From contig JAVXUO010001795.1 in the NCBI GenBank assembly GCA_033065855.1, positions 1-64,000 on the forward strand: a DNA stretch of 64,000 bases. Direction: 5' to 3'. Below the pieces are notes generated by a model. The model saw nothing but the letters and a program-made list of their open reading frames with translations, ran no database searches and had not been told where the DNA came from. Source of the stretch: Escallonia rubra (lineage: Eukaryota; Streptophyta; Magnoliopsida; Escalloniales; Escalloniaceae). The position numbers and the translations under genes were made by a program. Shown here one piece after another: positions 1-10,008 of this stretch (positions within the stretch are counted from its first letter, which is position 1; every line of letters starts with the position of its first letter).

Positions 1-510
1 GCCCTGTTCATTTATAACCGAAATTAGGCCACCTGTGGAAGATGACGCCACCGGCCTGCCACCCTGCTTATCTGATGGTGCAACCACTTCGTTGAAATCC
101 CCAATGCCCATCCAAGGTCCTGGGAAGGAATCAATAACATGCGCTAAGTAGTCCCAGAATGCTTGTCTAAAATGCCTATAAGGGGGACCATATACTGCTG
201 AGAAGAGCCACGGAGAAGTAGGGGGTCCGAGAACACAAAGAGCGTTGATTATGTTTGGAGTAGAAGAGATCACTTCCAGGTCCACTCCTAGCTTCCAAGC
301 TAGGCAAAGACCTCCTGCAGTGTTTGCAGGTTCAACAAAATGCTGGTAAGAGTACCCGAGGCCAGTGAGAAAAGAAGAGAGGTAATCAGAAGAGATTTTG
401 GTTTCAGAAAGAAAGAGAATTTCAGAGGGGAAGGAGCGAACAAGTCGCCGGAGGGCTCGGACCTTTTTCCAAGTCCCGAGCCCTTGACAATTTCTGGATA
501 GGATCAACAT
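1..510 (-). mobile_element. LINE (L1-type) ORF2, N-terminal endonuclease domain, cut by window edge
   Basis: Read on the minus strand from the ATG at 510, the frame is open for all 170 codons to the window edge. It shows the plant L1 ORF2 endonuclease (exonuclease-endonuclease-phosphatase fold) pattern: an N-terminal ILSRNCQGLGTW stretch, then FLSETKIS with the catalytic glutamate, then GGLCLAWK, YGPPYRHFRQAFW and WMGIGDFNEV with the D-x-N motif. In this family the domain nicks target DNA to prime reverse transcription. The reverse transcriptase would lie outside the window at lower coordinates. No stop codon interrupts the visible part, unlike the other retroelement pieces here, so this copy is comparatively fresh. 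Upstream, at 511-700, lies a duplicated 28-bp segment. Confidence 0.85.
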
Positions 511-536
511 GGTGGGGGTGGTTGGAGGTGAAGACC

Positions 537-662
537 TCCTTCCACATTGATAAAGAATTGGTTTTGGGCAAGGACAGAAGAGGTGAGGGAGGGAGCAGAA
601 AGATGAAGTCCATGAAGTCGAGCAGGCTAAGAAATCCTTCCACATTGATAAAGAATTGGTTT
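537..662. repeat. 28-bp direct repeat at the LINE 5' side
   Basis: The 28 bases starting TCCTTCCACATTGATAAAG occur at 537-564 and again at 635-662 with no difference seen. The repeat period is 98 bp. It lies just upstream of the LINE ORF2 start. It could be a local duplication made during LINE insertion or a plain tandem duplication. Confidence 0.8.
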
Positions 663-699
663 AGCTATCGTTTAGAATTCTTTATTCTCATATATTTTA

Positions 700-1540
700 T
701 TTAGATTCAATCACCGTAAAACATTTTGAATCGTGTTTAAACTCCTTGAATATTGACATGAATTAGTAAACCTGGGAGCTATAAGGATGATGTGTATTGT
801 TGGCGTTATAAGGATGGTCTGTTGGTTGGGTTAAACTAGTACCTAAATGGACTAGTCATTGTATATATGCCTATGTAAAACGTATTGAGCATTGCCGGGT
901 GGCTTTGCTATAGTGTACTGCTCATGTTCAATGTCATACACTCATGTGTTTATATTACCTGAAGTGGTTTGAATGCCTATTAATTTGGGGATTGAGTTGA
1001 TACTCGTCCCTATGTTTATATCGAAACAACTGTGGTTTCATTAAAAAAATTCTTCGAAAGGATGTTATTTGACTTGAATGTAAAATTGTTCGAATCGTTC
1101 GTCTATATCGAAATGCTGTGTTTTATTTGAATTTTTTTTTTAAAAACTATCATTTGACTCTATACAGAAACTTGTCCGAATCGTTGTTGTTTTTAAATCT
1201 TTGATCGAACTCACTGGGCTCTCAACTCACTCTTCTTTGACTTCCTTTCCGTAGGTGATAACCAGTCATAGGATGCCTGAGTATGGAATAAAGCTGAATG
1301 TGAGAAATCAAGTTTTGTATTTATCATTAGAGCCCATGCGTGGGTGAATGTTATTGTTTAAAATTTTAAGACTTAGATTAATGTTTCATCTACGATAGTT
1401 TACTAAGATTATGATTAATTATTTAGTTGCTCTGACAGTTTGCGGTGTTATTCAGTTAAGTTTTAAGGATACTATTGTCTTAGGTAAGTGATTGAGCGAT
1501 TGTTAACATTCTTGAATTTTCGGGATGTAACATAAGAAGA
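700..1540. other. AT-rich non-coding sequence, possible gypsy LTR remnant
   Basis: No credible coding frame. The texture resembles decayed gypsy-type LTR sequence, ending near 1525 in a TTTCGGGATGTAACA stretch that is common at the ends of plant gypsy LTRs. No matching second LTR or primer-binding site was found, so the assignment is weak. Confidence 0.3.
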
Positions 1541-3430
1541 GTCTTTATAGGGGGCACTTGTATATCTCTAGCGGAGATAATGTTTTAGGGCTTGCCTTTT
1601 CCATGATGAGTCTTTATGTCAGAGCAACCAGAGTGTGCTGAGGTAGTGTCTCAGAGGATTTGTCTACCTAATAGGGCGAGGTTGTGTCTTGCAAGAGTCG
1701 CCTACCTGGTAGAAGATGAGCTACTGTGCCACTTGGAGCTGCCTGAGGTAGTGTCTCGAAAGAGTCAACTACCCAAAGGGATTCTATAGAATCTGAAGGT
1801 GTGTTGAAGCATATTTCACGACCAATGAGAGGTGCATATGTAGTGAAGAAATGGCCAATGCAGGGGGCGCGATAGTACGATGGAGTTCCTAGGGCACGTC
1901 TTTATAAGTAGCGCCACACTTGGGTGCAACAAGATGTGTTCAGTACCGGGAGCACGCTCAGTGGAGATGGCTCGGTGGTGCAGACAATCAGTGTCATGTG
2001 GGGGCATGTAACACAGAGGTGGCGTATGGGCATGGCCTGTGTTATCAAAGGTGAACCTAGGCATAAGGGACGGGGAGTGTGCCTCGCCTAGGCGCAGTCC
2101 CTTCAAAAAGGCGCGCGCCTTGCGGGCCTAGGCGCCCAGTTGCAAAGCGGTGATGGAGGCGCAGTTTGTTCTCTTGTTGTTGTTCATTATGCTAGCGCCC
2201 CATCGCAACTTGTTGTTCTGTTTCAAGTAAATGTATTCCTTTACTTCACTTTTTAGACAAATAAGATGAAATTAAGGAGAAATCTCTACCAAACTTGGAG
2301 CCAATGATTCCTTTTTTAAGAAAACATTGTTTCCTTAGCCCTTACTATTGATGATGATGACATTTTCATGTTCACTTAGGATTAAGTACTTCTCATTGGA
2401 TTTTAAATTTTTTCTAGTGATTAAAATTTGTTAAGTTGTTATGTTTTGAATCTTTTACGTGATTTTATTGGATTAATACACTAATATCTATTTATTTTTA
2501 TTTTGTGTCTCACTTTGAAAAGGTGTGCGCCTGCGCCTAGACTCCAGGGACCCTTTGCCCCTTAGGTGTGCATGCACTTTTAATAACTATAGGCGTGGCT
2601 CATAGACGTAGTGCCAAAGGCACATAGCGTGGATATGACATTTGAGAGCATTCAAGGACTGTTCTGCGTGGGTTTGTACTATAAGAGGGGCACATGAGCA
2701 CATACAATGACCACAGTGCCAGGCGCACATAGCATCGAAGACGTTGGTCGGGCACGGTTGGGCACCACATGGTGGGGGCATGATGACGAACATCATGGAG
2801 CATGGAGTTCCCAAGGATCCAATAATTGATTAAGTAGGGAAGCCTCCACTTGGTGTTGGTTGGATGACCCAAGGAGAAGAGGTCAAGGTAAGGGTACTCA
2901 AAGAGAGAGTGTGAGACCTTAAAAAAGGTGATGGCAAGGAGATCAGACTGGTGAAACCCCCAATGGAGGTGAAAGCATGAAGATGGGGGTGAAAACCGAT
3001 CCCTGTATACCAATGGGAGGTAAGAGAAAGACCTCAAGGAAAGGGTGAGATCCCTCCCTTATGAGAAAGAGAGAAGGAGCTCAAGAAGGAGAAAAAAAAC
3101 CGCCTAAAGGTGGAGGGGAGGCACCAAAGAAGGGGGTCTAGGCCAACCCCTCAGAGGAAAAAACACATAAGGCTAACCCCAAGGAAAAGGCCATGGCCGA
3201 ACCACTAAAAGCAGGCCATGACCAACCCATGTCGGGAAGGCGTAGGTCACTTAAAGGCCAAGGGGTGTACCAATTCCAACATTTGAGTAACTTTTTGGAT
3301 AAAATGGCGCAGCACATGACTTGCAGGTGTGGTCCCAGCTAACTGAGTTGGTGGCATTGGACTTTGACTATTGATTATTTACTGATGTGTCTCGTAAAGC
3401 GAGACCCGAGTGTGTAGCCAAGATGGGTTA
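1540..3430 (+). repeat. Dispersed repeat family, copy A
   Basis: The first part (about 1600-1800) is a degenerate array built around GAGGTAGTGTCTC and GAGTCGCCTACC. It is followed by GC-richer text (GGGGGCATGATG..., GGCCATGGCC, CCAACCCC) and a closing part with AAATGGCGCAGCACATGACTTG and AGCGAGACCCGAGTGTG. The same order of motifs recurs at 21650-25670 (copy B, interrupted) and partly at 33360-34583 (copy C). No open frame of significance is present. The class is unclear; a non-autonomous retroelement or a large decayed element is possible. Confidence 0.7.
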
Positions 3431-4825
3431 GCGACAACAAATTTAGCCATTTCTTAGCAAATTTTAACATCAAGTCCTGTTTAGTCTACGGATGCAATTG
3501 ATATTACGCCAAATGGGCACCCTTGAGTGAGATTGCACCATAAAGTCAAGGATATTGGTAATATTATCCCAAAAGAAACAGGAGTGACTCTTGTTGCTTA
3601 AGCATTTTCCGAGAGTGGCAACTTAATTGATCAAATAAAAAGAGGTCAAGAATTCTAACTTATATCTGGAATTTTTTTTTGTTTGGTAAAAAATTAAGAC
3701 CTCACTCAAAAACATGGTCGAGTACGAAAATTAACAAAAAAGTTGTTTGAATTCACCTTTTAGGCTATGGAACACTTGAAAAAGCATCGTATCAATAAAT
3801 TAGGTTGTGAAACACTCGAAGCAATGTCAATACCAACTAGTGTAAAACTCTTTAGAGTAATCCATTTTATACCCACTCTTTATGTGGTACAATGTTCCAT
3901 GGTTCGTAAAAAGATCAAACCGACGATCCATATTTACGTTGCTAAGCAAACGAGAGATCCATGTACCCTCCACTCTGGAGTTATTTCATGCATAGTCATA
4001 TGACTTTAGGTAGAATTTAATATCCAAAATGAAACCCTAACGACTACTGCAGTTACGTACCCTGTAAAGCCTTTAATGTCGAATGACCGTTTATGGTTCA
4101 TTGGAGTTTAATTTGAAATGCAGCATATATTTTAGTTTTATCTTCATATGAGCAAAAATCTCTACTTGTAAATTGTAATGAACAGAAGTTAATATTAAAA
4201 TGATTAATGATGCATCTGCCTCAATCATTGATTCAGCGCTTGCCCATTTAATAGTGCTGGAATTTTAGCAAAAATCTAAGAGTAGCAGTCTAATGATGCT
4301 GTGTTGCTTTGGACTTTGGAGCGCTCTAAGATCCAAATTCTGCAATATGTCTGCTGCATTGACTGGCTGAACACTTCGCCATCATGAGGCTGGTGTTTGC
4401 TTTCAAGTTTCAAGCCATCAAAACACCGACAATGACAATAATCACCTAAAATCTTCCCTCCCCTGCTACGAATGGTCAGGGAGTAGAGAGAGAAAAGGAC
4501 CCTTGGGGCATGGGGAAGCAGGCAGGTGGATCAGTGGGGGACACCCCCCACGCCTTTCTTTCAATCTCATCAACAAACTGTTTGAATAATTTGCTTCAAT
4601 GACAGAAGAGTCGGTGAAAGAAAAGCAGAGAGGCCCCTCCCTTTTCCTTGGCCTTCCCCCAACCCCAACCCCCAAACCAAACCCACCTCGCTGTCACTTG
4701 ACTTTGCTGCTGAGTTGCTCACTGTCAAGGACGAGGGTACAGAGCCAAGTATAAGCTTAAGCAATTGCGCAAGTGTTTGTTTGTGTGTATGTGGGTTTAT
4801 TGGTCTCTCTTCTTCATTATTCAAG
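3431..4825. other. Intergenic sequence and KIX gene upstream region
   Basis: No gene is recognised. The 78-codon frame at 3767-4003 matches nothing known to me. The last 350 bases, with pyrimidine-rich leader-like text at 4640-4825, probably hold the promoter and 5' leader of the gene that begins at 4826. No convincing TATA box can be assigned. Confidence 0.5.
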
Positions 4826-6752
4826 ATGCCTAGACCAGGCCCAAGACCCTATGAATGTGTTCGAAGAGCTTGGCACAGCGATAGACACCTACCCATTCGA
4901 GGCTCTCTCATTCAAGAAATTTTCAGGCACTCATTCTCTCTAAACAAACACACACACACACACACACACTGGGATTGGAAACTAAATAAATATGTTTTTT
5001 GCAAGTATTTTGTTTCTATGTTGATTCGTATGAGCTCTTTATGTTTTTCAAAGGGTTGTGAACGAGATTCATAGCACAGCAACTAGGAAGAACAAGGAAT
5101 GGCAAGATAAGCTCCCTGCTGTCGTGCTAAGAGCCGAGGAAATTATGTACTCTAAAGCCAATTCTGAGGTTTGTTCTGTTCAAGTTCAGGCACTTCAACT
5201 TATGCTTTTGCTTTATATTTTCAGTTGGGCATTGTGTTCATGTAGTTTCTTTTACATTGTTTTACATGTATTTTCTTTCTTAGAATGAGTATGTGAATCT
5301 CAAAACTCTCCGCAACAGAGTAAATGAGGCCATTGATACTATAATTCGACGAGATGAGAGTGCCGAGACTGGAGTCTTTTTGCAGCCTTGTATTGAAGGT
5401 ACCCTTTGCTCTTTGTGGGGTTTTAATTTCTGAAATACAAATGTTATTTCGAAATTTGATATGTGAATATATATGTATTTACATTCGTTTACACCCTTGC
5501 GCAAGCACACAGAGAAACTGAAAACATGCTCCTTTCCAGCAAAATCTGGGTCCTCACAAAGTTAGCTTACCTATTCGATGTAATTATTACTTCGTATAAG
5601 GCTTATGGATTTACCATGAAACCCTTTGTATGTTGAAAATGGGGAAATTTTTTTGGACGCAACATAAAAGACACCACTAATTTGTTTAAGGGTTCAATCT
5701 GGTAAAGATAAAGTTTCCTAAAACTCAGAGAAACCAATTTTGGGACAGATGGAGTTTTAGATTTTGTTAATTTTGTATTAGGGCTGCAACGATTTAATAG
5801 CTATAACCCGTGCTAATACGACTTACTACTAATCTTGGTGGAATCTGTAATTTGCTTAGCTGCTCTCAATCTGGGCTGCACTCCAAGAAGAGCATCAAGG
5901 AGCCAACGTTACAATACTCCGAGTTGTTACCTTAGCAGTCCAGAGCCTAGCAATGTTCCTTCATGCAATGTCAAGAACTTATCTGAGGGGAATAATCCCG
6001 CCAATAGCCAGTACATCTCCCACTATTCAAACTTCATGGAGCCAACTGCCATGAATTCCACCTATTGTGGTTTGGAATCTCTCGGTCCTGTTGTGCAAAA
6101 CATGAGGCGTGCGGTTAATCTATCTCGTTTGTCATCTGTGAGTTATCCTCCAAGTGGTAGTAGATGCTTGGGTACTATTCCATCAGCTAGCTCATGTTCA
6201 CCTTGTCCATTGTATTATGGAGATTGCGTTCAATCTAAAGAGTCCAAGATTGATATTGGTACAGCTTCCAATGAGGTTTCTCACCGTATTGAGCCAGATG
6301 AGATGGATGTCAAGCAAAATGTTTCTTCTTGCAGTGCAGATGCACTGAACAGCTATACAAATATAGATTGCAAAAAATCTCCTATGGACACACCTGGAAA
6401 CGGGTGTGATCTATCATTGCGGTTAGGACCTCTCAAGGTTCAGTGTGTAAGTATCGATAATAGTTGGACTCAAGAGGTTGAAGATGTTGGTTCGAGCTCT
6501 TTGCAAGATGGAAGTAAACTATCTCAACAAATGGACAAAGAATTCTCTTTCTTTCCCAAGCCTGCTGCTGATAACCCATCAGACTCGAGTTCAAGTAAAT
6601 GGAGTTATGATGCTGAAAAATTGGATCTAGAGGCAACACTAAGAAAGCGAAAGGCAGTTCTGAGTCATCAATCTGAGGATAGGCAATTTCATTGGCACCA
6701 GAAGTTCCCATATAATCAATTTAGTGGAACTATGAGAAAGGCAGGTCCGTGA
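4826..6752 (+). CDS. KIX8/KIX9-type transcriptional adaptor (KIX domain + EAR motif), four exons
   Basis: Proposed exons are 4826-4926, 5054-5168, 5284-5398 and 5860-6752, joined in phase to give 407 residues. The N-terminus (MPRPGPRPYECVRRAWHSDR, then RGSLIQEIF, NKEWQDKLP, VLRAEEIMYSKANSE, DTIIRRDES and EAALNLGCTPRRASRSQR) is the signature of plant KIX8/KIX9. In Arabidopsis these nuclear proteins bridge PEAPOD repressors to TOPLESS and restrict meristemoid division and leaf growth. The EAR motif LSLRL is present at residues 295-299 (6411-6425), as expected for TOPLESS recruitment. The central region is serine-rich and divergent. Intron 1 lacks a GT donor and appears to begin with GC after TTCAG; introns 2-3 are GT-AG. 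Seen: motifs and splice phases. Known: the family role. Inferred: the same role here. Confidence 0.82.
4948..4969. repeat. (CA)n microsatellite in KIX intron 1
   Basis: About eleven CA units directly follow exon 1 of the KIX gene, within the intron that has the unusual GC donor. Confidence 0.9.
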
Positions 6753-9700
6753 ATTGAATTCTGCTTCAATAGTTCCTTTATGAATTTTTAAAACGGTACA
6801 GCACGTATCCATTTATCCCCCCTGTAATCTTGCTGTACTGTATGGCTAGGCTTGAAGGCTACTAATCTAATGAGCTGCCTGTAATGTTTAGAGTGCAAAT
6901 ATAGTCCTAATTTCAGATGTGTACAAAGTTCTAATTTTGAGAAAATGCTACTTGTAGAATATGAAGAAAAGATTTTGCAACACTAAACTGCATCAATAAG
7001 TTTGTGTATCTGCCTACTTGAAATTGTCATACAGTTTTCAGAGGACGAGTGTTTTGGTGAGCCACCTGGGAAAAGATATGGATTGTGAACATAGCTTTTC
7101 CTGATGGATGGCGGTGATTAAGTCTAGCCTTTTCAGCCTTTACTTACTCTTTAATCCCCCCCACTCCCCAAAAGGCACATGCATGCACACACAGTCCAGA
7201 AGAAATGGAGATAGATCACAGTAAACATTGTGAATGGAAGAGGAAGGTCATCTCATCACAAGTTCCTGGAATTATTTTGAAAGTGATTATGAGAAGTCAA
7301 GCTGAGAGTGGACGTTTGGAAAGACAAGAAAATAGTAATCGCCCAGAGCTGGCTAGACGATTTACAAGGGTGCTGCTAAGCCATTATTGTGAAACTGCTG
7401 TAGATTTTGACGTGCCTGTACAATTCATTGTAGAGTACTCGGGTTATTAACCATGGTAAATGGAATAAGGCTTACTTATCCACATTAAAAGGGGTAGATT
7501 AAGGCTTGTGAAGCTCAGGTGATCTGGTTTACCTAATCCAGTTTGTAAGATGCTTACTTTGCAGGTCATTCAAAACAAGTAAATACATCACAAAACATCT
7601 ACTTTGCAGGTTCTTTGGGATTCTGTGCGTTCATATTCTCCACCCTGAAATTTTGATGTGGATGAGTTTTTGTACAGTTTTTACTTTTTAGTGTACGTAG
7701 ATAGGTACTCTTCATGTACAAGGGTCGAGCCTCCTGTTTTGTGTTTTACATTAAAAAACCGAATGCTTGCTAACATCATAGCCGTTGTATGGGGGAATTA
7801 AAAGAGGTTAGCTGCTGTACTTTACATGCGTAACACCTAGTCTGTATGAATCTTCCTGATAGAAGCTGGATGGTTTTTTACGCTTCGTCTTAGTTTGAGC
7901 AAACTGAATTTTGCTGTTCCAACATATGCTTGAGGCATTTGTTGGGAGCAGGATAACACATAAATAGGAGGAGCAAAGAGGATTCCTGCACTCTAGATCT
8001 TCAAAGAGATAACATTGTTTTTATGGATCTATGTTTAGTAGGACTGGACAGGACCTGTTCCTTAAGTGGATAGAATTGAGGTGTCTCTAAAAGGAATCTA
8101 ATTGTTATCCTGAACCAGTGTGCTTTTGGATCATGGGCCCTGTGCTCCTCTAATTGAGAAAGGGGAAGTAATGATGAATAAATAAGGGTGCTTTTGATTG
8201 TAGTGGTGGCCGATGGTTTTAATGGCTCTTGGGTTACATCAACTACTAATTCTAAGAGGAGTATCTTAACTTCCTCGACTCCCGTCCCATGTTATAATTG
8301 GTTCAACTTTGATCCAGGGCTTATGAATTAATTTCTGGGAATTTAGAGAGGAGGTGAATAAAATGTAAACCAATTTATGCATGCACTGGTGTAACAATCA
8401 CTGGTTTTTTGTGAAGGTTGATTTATTATGCCATTTAAGATTGACAAACCTGTTTCTTTCTTACGATGTCATTCAAAGAGCAGTGTAACTTGGGCATAAT
8501 GATGGAAATGTACCCTTAGCTATGAAAAGGTACCCTTACATGGAACTGAGACTCAAGATCCATATAGTACAGAAACTTTCTTGCATGATTGTTGATGGTA
8601 GAGTTGCTTATTTCTGTTGGAAATATGATGTAGAACATTTCTTGCTTAAACAACAGGGGATAAAAGATACTAAACTTTGTTTAGTTGCGAAAGGCGTTGG
8701 TTTCTGCAATTTTTTATTAAAATATCCGAGGTAGTTTCAGGAGGGAAGGGGAGTGGTGGGGTGACGGCTATGCTTCAGTAGAAGTTCTTGGTCTTTAGAA
8801 CTTCTGCGAGGAATATGGAGTGAAATACTGAAATGTGCCTGAGAGGATTTTGTGAATGCCATTTATCAGTGGAAGGAAAAAGGAAATGAAGGAAATGAAG
8901 AAGTTAAGGTAAATGGTTTATGGATTCAGTTACACCATATTGTACAGCACAAGCTTTCTAGACAAGAGCATGCCCACAAAAGAAGTGATCTATATCCCCT
9001 GCTCTTATGGTTACTATAAGTTGGAAAGCCATGAGGTTGCTGGAGATGGAATCTGATTGTTTTGCTGGAGTTACGTACTCTACTGATTAGGGAGGGAGAG
9101 GAAATGGAAAAAAAAAAAAAAAACGCGACTTATTACTCTCATCAGGTGACTTTTTTATTCCTGGGAGAGACGCGCTTTTGAATTAAGTTTTGTTAATTGC
9201 CGTACAGTGAAAAATTTCTTGATCAATGATACTGATAATAATGCTTATACCCTTTGACTGGTGGCTAACACTAGATTTTGCATGCTGTCGATCAAGCATC
9301 AGCAGGAGGATCCGAACTTGCTACCCTGTGCTAATCCTTTTGTTTTAAAAATGTGTTATTATTAGTGATTTAGGAAGGTGATCTAGAAAGTGAATAACTG
9401 ATGGAGGATCCTTGGTGTTTGAAGTAAGATACGTTTCTGAGATTGCTGGATTCCATGCATGCTTTCAGAGAATAAGGTTCAAGTTGTGGCGGAAGGATGG
9501 ACCCCTGATAAAGTAAAAGCTATTGAAAGGTTGTTTACATGGAACTGAGATTGAAATGTCTTTGTAGTCAGGAACAGCACAAACGAGGTGATCAGCTATC
9601 ACCTATTGCTTTCCTATAGCAGGGAATGTCTCCCCACTCAACATGTTATCAAACGAATCATAAAAGTTGCTTCAAGTCTTAGGTACGTATCACTTTTTTT

Positions 9701-10008
9701 TTTTTTCTTTCATATATTGCTTTCACATTCTTTGCCATTGATAATGATGATTGAATGTGGAGAGAGATAAAGAAGTTATAATGGAGTCATTTGCAGTCAA
9801 GGATGATTGGATTTAGTATGTACTTTTCTAGACCACTGTCGAGTCTGTTTGCCTTCTATTCTTCCCCTTTACCTCCAACAGAGAAAGATACAAGTACCTT
9901 AAGCAGTAGTTGCAACTGCAAGACCATGGTTATCAGATTTGAAGTTTATGTCAGTCTCTTTCAATTCGTCTCAAAGTTTTGTTAATAGAAAAAGTTTGAA
10001 GATTGGGT
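6753..10008. other. 3' flank of KIX gene and gene-free spacer
   Basis: The 3' untranslated region of the KIX gene probably occupies the first few hundred bases. A further 81-codon frame at 7205-7450 and several shorter ones have no recognisable motif. A 17-base A run lies near 9108 and a T run near 9692; no flanking duplication was found for either. I see no gene here. Confidence 0.5.

Noticed and set aside
9108-9123. A run as the tail of a retroposed copy
   Set aside because: No flanking duplication or recognisable upstream element sequence.
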